Of a stretch of 64,000 nucleotides of DNA, positions 1 to 7,803 are shown piece by piece. The translations under genes and the position numbers were made by a program. The notes under the pieces are model-generated. The model had not been told where the DNA came from and made no database searches. It saw only the letters and a program-made list of their open reading frames with translations. The DNA lies in NCBI RefSeq assembly GCF_002355515.1, contig NZ_AP014809.1:1-64000 (forward strand). Reading direction: 5' to 3'. How positions within the stretch are numbered: the first letter of the stretch is position 1; the number at the start of each line of letters is the position of its first letter. The DNA is from Methylorubrum populi (GTDB taxonomy: Bacteria; Pseudomonadota; Alphaproteobacteria; Rhizobiales; Beijerinckiaceae).

Positions 1-12
1 CATTCTGGGCAC

Positions 13-27
13 CGCCCGAGTCGGGCG
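13..27. terminator. Hairpin upstream of dnaA
   Basis: A 7-bp perfect inverted repeat (CGCCCGA / TCGGGCG, one-base centre) followed by a pyrimidine-rich stretch. It could terminate a gene lying left of the window. The T-run is weak, so this is only a candidate. A 12-bp palindrome, ATGCGTACGCAT, follows at 49-60 in the dnaA upstream region. Confidence 0.35.
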
Positions 28-100
28 TTGCCTTCTCTCGTGTGGCGTATGCGTACGCATCCCCTCCGGTCCGCCGGCTTGGATGCGAGGAGACACGGTG

Positions 101-1606
101 ATGCACCTCGACGGCAGCATGTCGGACGGCGATGGCGGAAACGGCAGGGGGAACGTGGATTTTCCCGCGGCCTGGACGCGGGTGAAGCGGCGGCTACGGG
201 CGGAGCTTGGCGAGGACGTGTTCGCCAGCTGGTTCGCCCGCCTCGAGCTGGAAGATGTGCAGGGCGGCGTCGCTCGCCTCACGGTGCCGACCCGGTTCCT
301 CAAGAGCTGGATCGAATCGCACTATCTCGATCGTGTGCTGACGACCTTCCGGGCCGAGGCCGACGACGTGAGTCGCATCGAGGTCGGCGTGCGCGGCCCG
401 TCCGCAACGGCCCGCCCGAGTGCCGGCGCCCCGGCGAAGTCGAACCCGACCAGCGGTCCCCTGACGCGCCTTCACGCCATGGCGACACCGGCCGCCCTCC
501 AGGGGCCCGGTCCTCTGGTCGAGACCGAGATCACGTCGCCCCGCGGCGATTCGGCCGCGGTCGACCTGAACGGTGCGCCGCTCGATGCACGGCTCACCTT
601 CGCGAACTTCGTCGTGGGCCGGTCCAACGCGCTCGCCCACGCCGCGGCGGAGCGGATCGCCCGCAGCGACGGCGACGGTTCGCTCTATAATCCGCTCTAT
701 GTCCATGCAGGCGTCGGACTCGGTAAGACGCACCTGCTCCATGCCGCCGGCCACGCCGCCCGCGAGGCGGGACGACGGGTGATCTACCTCACCGCCGACC
801 GCTTCATGTACGGCTTCGTCAACGCCTTGAAAACGCAGAGTGCGCTGGCCTTCAAGGAGCGCCTGCGGGCGATCGACCTGCTCATCCTCGACGACGTGCA
901 GTTCATCCAGGGCAAGTCGATCCAGACCGAGTTCGGCCACACCCTCAACGCTCTGATCGATTCCGGACGTCAGGTCGTCGTCGCCTCCGACCGTCCGCCG
1001 ACGGAGCTGGAGGCGCTCGACGAGCGCGTGCGCTCGCGCCTCGCCGGCGGCCTCGTCGTCGAGATCGGTGGGCTCGACGAGGGCCTGCGTGCCTCGATCC
1101 TCTCCGCACGGCTCGATGCCGTGCGGCAGAGCCACCCGAATTTCGAGGTTTCTCCCGCGGTCTCGGCCTACGTCGCCCGAGCGATCACCGCGAACGGCCG
1201 CGACCTCGAAGGCGCGGTGAACCGGCTCCTGGCCCATGCCACGCTGACCGGCGCTCCGGTCACCGTCGAGACCGCCGAGACCGCGATTCGCGACCTCGTG
1301 AAAAATCGTGAGCCCAAGCGGGTGAAGATCGAGGACATCCAGAAGCTGGTGGCCTCGCGCTACAACGTCTCGCGCTCCGATATCCTGTCCGAGCGCCGCA
1401 CCGCCGCCGTGGTGAAGCCGCGCCAGATCGCGATGTATCTGTCGAAGGTGCTCACCCTGCGCTCTCTCCCCGAAATCGGCCGCCGCTTCGGCGGGCGCGA
1501 TCACACCACCGTGCTGCACGCCGTGCGCAAGATCGAGAAGCAGATCGGCGAGGACGCCGTGCTCGGCGACGAGGTCGAGCTGCTCAAGCGCATGCTCCAG
1601 GATTGA
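101..1606 (+). CDS. dnaA: Chromosomal replication initiator protein DnaA
   Basis: AAA+ ATPase that binds DnaA boxes and melts the chromosomal origin. The N-terminal helicase-loading domain is followed by a low-complexity linker (roughly residues 90-165), then the ATPase core. Walker A (GVGLGKTH) lies near residues 204-211, followed by Walker B (LILDDVQF). The C-terminal DNA-binding domain ends with the DnaA signature around [16 protein letters not shown]. The length, about 501 residues, is normal for the family. I chose ATG 101 because GAGGAG at 87-92 is correctly spaced in front of it; an in-frame ATG at 83 and GTG at 98 are alternatives. dnaN and recF follow, the classical order. Confidence 0.97.
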   Translation: MHLDGSMSDGDGGNGRGNVDFPAAWTRVKRRLRAELGEDVFASWFARLELEDVQGGVARLTVPTRFLKSWIESHYLDRVLTTFRAEADDVSRIEVGVRGPSATARPSAGAPAKSNPTSGPLTRLHAMATPAALQGPGPLVETEITSPRGDSAAVDLNGAPLDARLTFANFVVGRSNALAHAAAERIARSDGDGSLYNPLYVHAGVGLGKTHLLHAAGHAAREAGRRVIYLTADRFMYGFVNALKTQSALAFKERLRAIDLLILDDVQFIQGKSIQTEFGHTLNALIDSGRQVVVASDRPPTELEALDERVRSRLAGGLVVEIGGLDEGLRASILSARLDAVRQSHPNFEVSPAVSAYVARAITANGRDLEGAVNRLLAHATLTGAPVTVETAETAIRDLVKNREPKRVKIEDIQKLVASRYNVSRSDILSERRTAAVVKPRQIAMYLSKVLTLRSLPEIGRRFGGRDHTTVLHAVRKIEKQIGEDAVLGDEVELLKRMLQD

Positions 1607-1947
1607 GCGCCGAAGCCGAGGGCGGAGCCGGGTGCATCCCGGCTTCGCCCTCACGATTGCGGCCGACCGCATCTTCCGATGCCGGGGCTGGCCTTGCTCG
1701 GATCGAAGCACTCCTTCGGTCTTCGCCCCCGCGCGAGGCGGGACAGCGCGGACGGCGCCCTTGCCTTCGCGGGGGCGCTTCGCCAAGCTGCCGGGCCCGT
1801 TCCGCTACGGAGCGCTTCGCGAAACGCCCGGTCACCGACCAGCCCTCCGGCCGCGATGGCGGGAAGGGCGCTTCGAGGGAGAGGCTCCGTTATCCGGCCT
1901 GACCGATGGCGGACGGGCCGATTGTTCAAGAGACGACGGGTTTTCCG
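1607..1947. other. dnaA-dnaN intergenic region
   Basis: About 340 bp without a credible gene. It begins with a strong hairpin just after dnaA (listed separately). The rest is GC-rich and holds several short self-complementary GCGCTTCGC-type motifs around 1770-1830. No DnaA box matching TTATCCACA was seen here, so there is no sign that this gap is the origin. Confidence 0.5.
1618..1652 (+). terminator. Putative terminator after dnaA
   Basis: A 15-bp stem (1618-1632 pairs with 1638-1652, including one G-U pair) closes a 5-nt loop. It starts 11 nt after the dnaA stop codon. No T-run follows, so it could act as an mRNA-stabilising hairpin or a weak terminator. Confidence 0.5.
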
Positions 1948-3069
1948 ATGAGAGTCACAGTCGAGCGCGCGGCCCTCCTGAGATCGCTCGGCCACGTCCA
2001 CCGGGTGGTGGAGCGGCGCAACACGATCCCGATCCTCTCCAACGTCCTTCTGCGCACCGGCGAGAACGGCCTGCAGCTGAAGGCGACCGATCTCGACATC
2101 GAGGTGACCGAGACCGTCGCCGCGGACGTGCTCGATGCCGGTGCCACCACCGTCCCGGCCCACGTCATCTACGACATCGTGCGCAAGCTGCCGGAGGGCG
2201 CGCAGGTCTCGCTGGAGACCTCCGGCGAGACGGGTCAGATGACGATCCGCTCCGGCCGCTCGCGCTTCGCCCTGGGCGCCCTGCCCGAGGGCGACTTCCC
2301 CGATCTCGCCGCGGGCGAGCTGCCGCATTCCTTCGCCATTCCCGCGGCCGAGTTGAAGCAGCTCATCGAGAAGACGCAATTCGCGATCTCGACGGAGGAG
2401 ACGCGCTACTATCTCAACGGCATCTATTTCCACACCGTCGAGGTCGAGGGTTCGCTGAAGCTGCGCGCGGTGGCGACCGACGGGCACCGGCTCGCACGGG
2501 TCGAGACCGACGCGCCCGAGGGCAGCCGCGGCATGCCGGGTGTCATCGTGCCGCGCAAGGCGGTAGCCGAGATCCAGAAGCTCGTGGACGATGGCGGCGA
2601 GAGCGTGCAGGTCGAGCTGTCGCCGGCCAAGATTCGGCTGACCTTCGCCGGGGGCGTGACCCTGATCTCGAAGCTGATCGACGGCACCTTCCCCGACTAC
2701 CAACGGGTGATTCCGACCGGCAACGACAAGCGCCTCACCGTGGAACGCGATGCCTTCGCCAAGGCGGTGGACCGCGTCTCGACGATTTCGTCCGAGCGGG
2801 GCCGCGCGGTGAAGCTCGCCATGGGCGACGGACGGCTCGCGCTCTCGGTGACGAACCCGGATGCCGGCTCGGCGACCGAGGAGCTCGATGTCGATTACGA
2901 GGCCTCCGCCCTCGATATCGGCTTCAATGCCCGCTACCTCCTCGATATCACCGCCCAGCTCCAGGGCGACACGGCGCTGTTCAAGCTCGCCGATCCCGGC
3001 TCGCCGACGCTGATCCAGGATCGCGACGGAGCGCCCGCCCTCTACGTTCTGATGCCGATGCGCGTGTGA
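1948..3069 (+). CDS. dnaN: DNA polymerase III beta subunit (sliding clamp)
   Basis: Ring-shaped processivity clamp that tethers DNA polymerase III and other repair factors to DNA. The product is 373 residues, typical for DnaN. It begins MRVTVERAALLRSL, which matches the usual start of the first clamp domain. It contains the characteristic NTIPILSNVLL segment and ends in the conserved LYVLMPMRV tail. An in-frame ATG at 1906 would add 14 residues that do not resemble the family, so ATG 1948 is preferred. It lies between dnaA and recF, with 40 nt before recF. Confidence 0.97.
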   Translation: MRVTVERAALLRSLGHVHRVVERRNTIPILSNVLLRTGENGLQLKATDLDIEVTETVAADVLDAGATTVPAHVIYDIVRKLPEGAQVSLETSGETGQMTIRSGRSRFALGALPEGDFPDLAAGELPHSFAIPAAELKQLIEKTQFAISTEETRYYLNGIYFHTVEVEGSLKLRAVATDGHRLARVETDAPEGSRGMPGVIVPRKAVAEIQKLVDDGGESVQVELSPAKIRLTFAGGVTLISKLIDGTFPDYQRVIPTGNDKRLTVERDAFAKAVDRVSTISSERGRAVKLAMGDGRLALSVTNPDAGSATEELDVDYEASALDIGFNARYLLDITAQLQGDTALFKLADPGSPTLIQDRDGAPALYVLMPMRV

Positions 3070-3109
3070 GTCCGCTTCCGGCTCCGGCCGGATCGGATAT
3101 ATCGCTCGG

Positions 3110-4264
3110 ATGGACACCCTGCCGGGAGGCACACGCCTCACCCGACTGATCGCCCGCGATTTCCGCAACCACACCGATCTCGATCTGGCCACGACGCGCC
3201 GCTTCGTGGCTTTGGTCGGCGAGAACGGCGCGGGAAAGACCAACATCCTCGAGGCCGTCTCGCTGTTCTGCCCCGGCCGCGGCCTGCGCCGGGCGGATCT
3301 CGCGACCATGGCGCGGGTCGGCGGGCCGGGCGGCTTCGCCGTCTCGGCCACACTGGAGACGGCGGAGGCCGAGCACCGGCTCGGCTCCGGCTACGAGCCG
3401 CCGGGCTATGACGGGCGTGGCAGCCGCGTCTGCCGTATCGATGGGGCGCCCGCCCCCTCCCCCGTCGCCTTTTCGGAATTCCTGCGGATCGTCTGGCTCA
3501 CGCCGGATTTCGACGGGCTCTTCCGCGGCGCGGCCGGCGACCGTCGCCGCTTCCTCGACCGGCTGGTGTTGGCCGTCGATGCCGGCCACGGCGCCCGCGT
3601 CTCGGCGATGGAGCGGGCCCTGCGTTCGCGCAACCGCCTGCTTGACGAGCGGCCGGACGACGGCCGCTGGCTCGACGCGATCGAGCGCGAGGTGGCCGAA
3701 CTCGGCGTCGCCGTGGCGCTGGCTCGCCGCGAGACCGTGGAGCGCCTCGACCGGCTGATCGCCGAGACGCGGGACGATGCCGCACCGTTCCCCTGGGCCT
3801 CCATCCGCTTGGAGGGCGATCTCGACGACCTCGTCGCGGTTTGGCCGGCACTGGAGGCGGAGGACCGCTTCCGCCGGTCGCTGATGCAGGGCCGCCATCG
3901 CGACCGGGCGGCGGGCCGCACCCTGATCGGGCCGCAGACCACCGACCTTCTGGTGCGCCACGGCCCCAAGGACGTGCCGGCGGCCACCGCCTCGACCGGC
4001 GAGCAGAAGGCGCTGCTGATCGGCCTCGTTCTGGCCCATGCCCGCCTCGTGCGGGCGATGAGCGGGCTCACCCCCCTCATTCTCCTCGATGAGGTCGCCG
4101 CCCATCTCGATCCGCGCCGCCGCGGCGGGCTGTTCGATGCCCTCGAAGCGCTGGAGGGTCAGGTCTGGATGACGGGGGCCGACCCGGCCCTGTTCGCCGA
4201 ATTGGAGGGGCGCGCCGATCTGATCGGGGTCGCGGACGGGCGGATCCTGCGAACGTCGACCTGA
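3110..4264 (+). CDS. recF: DNA replication and repair protein RecF
   Basis: SMC-like ATPase of the RecFOR pathway that helps load RecA at single-strand gaps. Walker A, GENGAGKTN, lies near residues 38-46, in the context LVGENGAGKTNILEAVSLFCPGRGLR, which is typical of RecF. The ABC signature region contains STGEQKALL, and Walker B is LILLDEVAAHLD. At 384 residues it is full length. The gene is convergent with vapC, whose stop is only 3 nt away. Confidence 0.96.
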   Translation: MDTLPGGTRLTRLIARDFRNHTDLDLATTRRFVALVGENGAGKTNILEAVSLFCPGRGLRRADLATMARVGGPGGFAVSATLETAEAEHRLGSGYEPPGYDGRGSRVCRIDGAPAPSPVAFSEFLRIVWLTPDFDGLFRGAAGDRRRFLDRLVLAVDAGHGARVSAMERALRSRNRLLDERPDDGRWLDAIEREVAELGVAVALARRETVERLDRLIAETRDDAAPFPWASIRLEGDLDDLVAVWPALEAEDRFRRSLMQGRHRDRAAGRTLIGPQTTDLLVRHGPKDVPAATASTGEQKALLIGLVLAHARLVRAMSGLTPLILLDEVAAHLDPRRRGGLFDALEALEGQVWMTGADPALFAELEGRADLIGVADGRILRTST

Positions 4265-4267
4265 GGC

Positions 4268-4672
4268 TCAAGCCGTCGCGGAGACGATGTCGGTCTGCGA
4301 AAAATCATTGCCGATGAAGAGGAGCGGAACGTTGCGCGTGCTCGCGCAGGCGTAGGCGAAGCAGTCGCCGAGATTGAGTTGGGCCCGGTGGCCCTGGCCT
4401 TTGCCGTAGCGCGCGTAAGCCGCGATGGCTGCGGTTGCTTCCCGGCCCGTGATCGCGACCTCCTCGATATCTGCGCTTTCAAGCAACTGCCGCACGAGAT
4501 GTTCGGCCTGCGCGACCGTTCCCGTGCCGAGGCGGCGCAGCGCCATGACAGTCTCCAAGACGGCCACCGCCGACGTGTATCTCGTCCGTGCCTCTTCGAG
4601 CCGTACCGTCAGCGCCTCCGCTTCAGGCTCGCGCGCGATGATGGCGACCATCGCGGAAGCATCGACGAACAT
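4268..4672 (-). CDS. vapC: PIN-domain ribonuclease toxin, VapC family
   Basis: Probable RNA-cleaving toxin of a type II toxin-antitoxin pair. The 134-residue product starts MFVDASAMVAI, with the first acidic PIN residue at D4. Later acidic positions lie in the LNLGDCFAYA and FIGNDFSQTDI segments, which are typical of VapC. The ATG at 4672 overlaps the antitoxin stop by one base (TGATG), showing translational coupling. Longer in-frame starts exist but would run into the antitoxin gene. It sits tail to tail with recF. Confidence 0.9.
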   Translation of the reverse strand: MFVDASAMVAIIAREPEAEALTVRLEEARTRYTSAVAVLETVMALRRLGTGTVAQAEHLVRQLLESADIEEVAITGREATAAIAAYARYGKGQGHRAQLNLGDCFAYACASTRNVPLLFIGNDFSQTDIVSATA

Positions 4673-4911
4673 CAGGGTTCGCCGTTGATCTCGTCGAAGA
4701 ATGCCTTGTCGGCTTTCATGCCCGTCTTCGGCCAACGCGCGAAGGCATCCTGGATCGGCCTGATGCGATCGGCCAGCGGCAGGGACGATTCTCGGCGTTG
4801 CAGTTCGTTCGCAAGCGCCATACGCACCGCTTCGGTCTTGCTCACGCGAGCCTGCGATGCCAGCTTTTCGGCGAGGCGGTTCACCTCCTCGCTGCGGATG
4901 TTCAGGGGCAT
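4672..4911 (-). CDS. vapB: VapB-type antitoxin
   Basis: Small 79-residue partner of the adjacent PIN toxin. It begins MPLNIRSEEVNRLAEKLA, followed by SKTEAVRMALANEL, the usual N-terminal DNA-binding/dimerisation pattern of Rv0623/PSK-type VapB proteins. The C-terminal half (from about residue 45) would wrap the toxin. The gene precedes and overlaps vapC by one base. Such antitoxins usually repress their own promoter; an inverted repeat just upstream is a candidate operator. Confidence 0.85.
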   Translation of the reverse strand: MPLNIRSEEVNRLAEKLASQARVSKTEAVRMALANELQRRESSLPLADRIRPIQDAFARWPKTGMKADKAFFDEINGEP

Positions 4912-4923
4912 GGCGGCCTCACT

Positions 4924-4953
4924 GTGTAGACGCCCGCAAGCTATTGCCTACAC
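4924..4953. promoter_or_regulatory. Candidate vapB operator
   Basis: Inverted repeat GTGTAG (4924-4929) / CTACAC (4948-4953), enclosing a second short one (GCAA / TTGC). It lies 13-42 nt upstream of the vapB start, where autoregulatory VapBC operators are expected. Function is inferred from position only. Confidence 0.35.
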
Positions 4954-5012
4954 GCCTCATCCGCAAGCTGGATAGAGGCTTCGTTCAGCCTCTCGCCTTC
5001 GCAAGTGACCCG

Positions 5013-6860
5013 ATGACAGCTCGCCTCGACGAGGCCCGTGCCGCGCTGAAGAAGACCTTCGGCTACGACGACTTCCGCCCCGGTCAGGACGAGGTGATCG
5101 GCGCCGTGCTCGACGGCGCCGACGTGTTCGCGGTGATGCCGACGGGCTCGGGCAAGTCGATGACCTACCAGTTGCCCGCCCTGGTCGATGCCGGGCTGAC
5201 GGTGGTCGTTTCGCCCCTGATCGCGCTGATGCACGATCAGGTGCAACAGATGCACGCCTTCGGCATCGAGGCCGCGACCCTCAACTCGACCGTGGCGGAA
5301 GCGACCTCGCGGGAGACGTGGCGCAAGATCCGCTCGGGCGACCTGCGCCTCCTGTTCGTCTCGCCGGAACGCCTCCTGATGGACGGCTGCATGGACGCGC
5401 TGCGCGGCGCCGGGGTGCGGCGGCTCGCCGTGGACGAGGCGCATTGCGTCTCGCAATGGGGCCACGACTTCCGCCCCGAATACCGCGAGATCGCCCGAGC
5501 CCGCGAGGCGCTCGGCAACGTGCAGACGCTGGCGCTCACTGCCACCGCCGACGCGGCCACCCGGGCCGAGATTGCCGAACGGTTGTTCCCGGCGGGGCGG
5601 CCGCCCAAAACCTTCGTCCACTCGTTCGACCGGCCGAACATCCGGCTGACCTTTCAGCCCAAGGACAACCCGACCCGCCAGCTGGAGCGCTTCCTGCGCG
5701 ACCGGCGGGCGGAAAGCGGCATCATCTACTGCTCGTCGCGCAAGCGCGTGGAGCAACTGGCCGACACCCTGAAGGGCGACGGCTTCAACGCCCTGCCCTA
5801 CCATGCCGGGCTCGACCAGGGCGTGCGGGCAAGGAACCAGGACACCTTCCTGCAGGAGGACGGCGTGGTGATGACCGCCACGATCGCCTTCGGCATGGGC
5901 ATCAACAAGCCGGATGTGCGCTACGTCTGCCACGCCGACATGCCGACCAACATCGAGGGCTACTATCAGGAGATCGGCCGCGCCGGGCGCGACGGGCTGC
6001 CCTCCGACACCCTGACGCTCTATGGCCTCGACGACATGGCGCTGCGCCGCCGCCAGATCGATGAGAAGGAGATCTCGGAGGAGCGCCGCCGCGTCGAGCG
6101 GCGCAAGCTCGAGGCGATGATCGCCCTATGCGAGGGCGCCGCCTGCCGCCGTCAATCGCTTCTCGGCTATTTCGGTGAGGCAAGCGAGCGCTGCGGCCGG
6201 TGTGACCTGTGCCGCAGCGGCGTCTCGCTCATCGACGGGACGGTGGCGGCTCAGAAGCTGCTCTCGGCGATCGTGCGCACCGGCCAGCGCTTCGGTGCGG
6301 CCTATGTCTGCGACGTGGTTCACGGCAAGGAGAGCGAACCGATCCGCCGCAACGGCCACACGGCGCTGAAGACCTTCGGCGTGGGTGCCGACAAACCTGT
6401 GGCGGCCTGGCGCGCCCTGTTGCGCCAACTCTTCGCCGCCGGAGCGGTCGCCGAGAATACCGACGGCTACGGCGGTCTCGTGATGACCGAGAAGGGCGAG
6501 GCGATCCTGTTCGGGCGCGAGGCGATCGAGGTCAGGCCCGATCCCGAGCCGAAGAAGGCCGAGCCGCGCGGCCGACGCCCGTCGGCACGCGACGACGAGG
6601 CAAACGCGCTGAGCGAGGCCGACGAGGCCTTGTTTCAGCACCTCCGGGGCTTGCGTGCCACCATCGCCCGTGCCGAGGGCATCGCAGCCTTCATGGTGTT
6701 CCCCGATCGAACACTGATCGAAATGGCGCGGTCGAAACCCGTCGATCTCTGGGCCCTGCGCTCCGTCCACGGCGTCGGCGAGCGCAAGCGCGACGCCTAC
6801 GGCGAGCGGTTCACCGATGCGATCCGCGAATTTCTGGACGACGCCAAAAAGGCCGGGTGA
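5013..6860 (+). CDS. recQ: ATP-dependent DNA helicase RecQ
   Basis: 3'-5' superfamily 2 helicase that unwinds recombination and replication intermediates. Visible in order: the FGYDDFRPGQ Q-motif; Walker A (MPTGSGKSMTYQLP); the DEAH-type motif AVDEAHCVSQWGHDFRPEY; helicase C-terminal motifs ending GRAGRDGLPS; a four-cysteine zinc site (CEGAACRR ... CGRCDLC); a winged-helix region; and a C-terminal HRDC domain. The 615-residue length is standard. ATG 5013 was chosen because the residues between the in-frame ATG 4857 and 5013 do not resemble RecQ and overlap the vapB upstream region. Confidence 0.96.
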   Translation: MTARLDEARAALKKTFGYDDFRPGQDEVIGAVLDGADVFAVMPTGSGKSMTYQLPALVDAGLTVVVSPLIALMHDQVQQMHAFGIEAATLNSTVAEATSRETWRKIRSGDLRLLFVSPERLLMDGCMDALRGAGVRRLAVDEAHCVSQWGHDFRPEYREIARAREALGNVQTLALTATADAATRAEIAERLFPAGRPPKTFVHSFDRPNIRLTFQPKDNPTRQLERFLRDRRAESGIIYCSSRKRVEQLADTLKGDGFNALPYHAGLDQGVRARNQDTFLQEDGVVMTATIAFGMGINKPDVRYVCHADMPTNIEGYYQEIGRAGRDGLPSDTLTLYGLDDMALRRRQIDEKEISEERRRVERRKLEAMIALCEGAACRRQSLLGYFGEASERCGRCDLCRSGVSLIDGTVAAQKLLSAIVRTGQRFGAAYVCDVVHGKESEPIRRNGHTALKTFGVGADKPVAAWRALLRQLFAAGAVAENTDGYGGLVMTEKGEAILFGREAIEVRPDPEPKKAEPRGRRPSARDDEANALSEADEALFQHLRGLRATIARAEGIAAFMVFPDRTLIEMARSKPVDLWALRSVHGVGERKRDAYGERFTDAIREFLDDAKKAG

Positions 6861-6865
6861 GGCTC

Positions 6866-6879
6866 ATCGGCCGGCCGAT
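6866..6879. repeat. 14-bp palindrome after recQ
   Basis: Perfect palindrome ATCGGCCGGCCGAT lying 5 nt after the recQ stop codon. It has no T-run. It could cap the recQ message; nothing further can be said. Confidence 0.35.
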
Positions 6880-6963
6880 CACCGCGCCCGGTTACCTTCT
6901 CGCGATCGGGCGGCGACTCGGCGGGACCGCCTGTCGCGTGTCGGCTGGCTTGCCATGCAAGGG

Positions 6964-6983
6964 TTATCCACATATTGTCCACA
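6964..6983 (+). promoter_or_regulatory. Pair of DnaA-box-like nonamers
   Basis: TTATCCACA (6964-6972), identical to the consensus DnaA box, is followed two bases later by TTGTCCACA (6975-6983). A third partial match, CTGTCCACA, lies at 7044-7052. They are in the recQ-7069 intergenic space, next to a candidate SOS box. This could be DnaA-dependent transcription control or a DnaA-binding cluster. Confidence 0.5.
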
Positions 6984-6987
6984 GAAA

Positions 6988-7002
6988 GAACATAACACGA
7001 AC
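6988..7002. promoter_or_regulatory. Candidate alphaproteobacterial LexA (SOS) box
   Basis: GAAC-N7-GAAC, which on the other strand reads GTTC-N7-GTTC, the established direct-repeat LexA box of Alphaproteobacteria. It ends 66 nt before the ATG of the gene at 7069. The match to all eight fixed positions is read directly; LexA control is inferred. Confidence 0.6.
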
Positions 7003-7068
7003 ATAGGCCGCCGGCAGAGGCGGCGCGCTTCCGCTCACGGGCCCTGTCCACATCCTGAGGGACGCACC

Positions 7069-7755
7069 ATGAGAACCGCCGACAAGCAGATTGCCGATAT
7101 CCTCGTGCGCTACGGCGAGCCCTTCGCGGGCAACGTCTGGCGCGTGCAGGGCACCGCCGTCATCTATCACAAGACCCTGGAGCGGATCGCCGCCCATACC
7201 AAGATCCGCTTCGACCCGCCCACCCTCCTGCGCAGCGAGCGCGACGAGGCGGTGATCCTCGTCACCGGCCGCATGCCGGGCGAGAAGGCGGGCGAGGAGC
7301 GGATCGAGTGGTCGATCGGCGAGGCGCTGGTGAACGTGAACTACCGCGTTTCCGGCCGGCAGGCGGCCTATGTCTACGCCATGGCCGAGAAACGGGCGAA
7401 GGATCGGGTGATCCTCAAGCTGATCGAGCTGCACGGCCTCGTCTATTCCGAGGAGGAGGCGGACGAGTTCCGCCAGAACCAGCCCATGGCAATCCGGGCC
7501 GTGGACGAGGATTTCGACGCCACCCCGGCCTTCGATGAGGTGACCGAGCAGGAGGCCGATCTCAAGCGTCTGATCGACGAGGCGGAATCGATCAACGCGG
7601 TGACCGACCTGATGCTCGACGAGCGGACGCAAGGCATCCTCAACGCCATGCCGCACGGCACCCGCGAGGAGGTGCGCGACTACGCCAAGGCGCGCCTGCG
7701 GGCGCTGGGCTGGCCGCCGGCCAAGAAGGGCGGGCGCGGCAGCCGCGCGGCATAA
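7069..7755 (+). CDS. Unrecognised protein, probably SOS-regulated
   Basis: A 228-residue soluble protein; I do not recognise a named family. It has no signal peptide or membrane segment. The middle contains a basic helical stretch (AYVYAMAEKRAKDRVILKLI, about residues 101-120). I recall similar stretches in phage-associated hypothetical proteins, but that is from memory only. The C-terminal third is acidic (EEEADEF, EVTEQEADLKRLIDEAE) and the extreme C-terminus is basic (PAKKGGRGSRAA). It lies 66 nt downstream of a candidate LexA box and 48 nt before a RecD2 helicase. A DNA-repair or recombination role is therefore plausible but unproven. Confidence 0.8.
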   Translation: MRTADKQIADILVRYGEPFAGNVWRVQGTAVIYHKTLERIAAHTKIRFDPPTLLRSERDEAVILVTGRMPGEKAGEERIEWSIGEALVNVNYRVSGRQAAYVYAMAEKRAKDRVILKLIELHGLVYSEEEADEFRQNQPMAIRAVDEDFDATPAFDEVTEQEADLKRLIDEAESINAVTDLMLDERTQGILNAMPHGTREEVRDYAKARLRALGWPPAKKGGRGSRAA

Positions 7756-7803
7756 CCAGAATCCGAAGGTCTCGATCTCTCCAAACCATGATGGGGTGAG
7801 GGC

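Noticed and set aside
194..1786. Open frame of about 530 codons opposite dnaA
   Set aside because: Antisense shadow of dnaA with Arg/Gly/Ala-biased composition and no recognisable domain.
1607..1947. dnaA-dnaN gap as possible chromosomal origin
   Set aside because: No DnaA-box cluster and no AT-rich unwinding region there.
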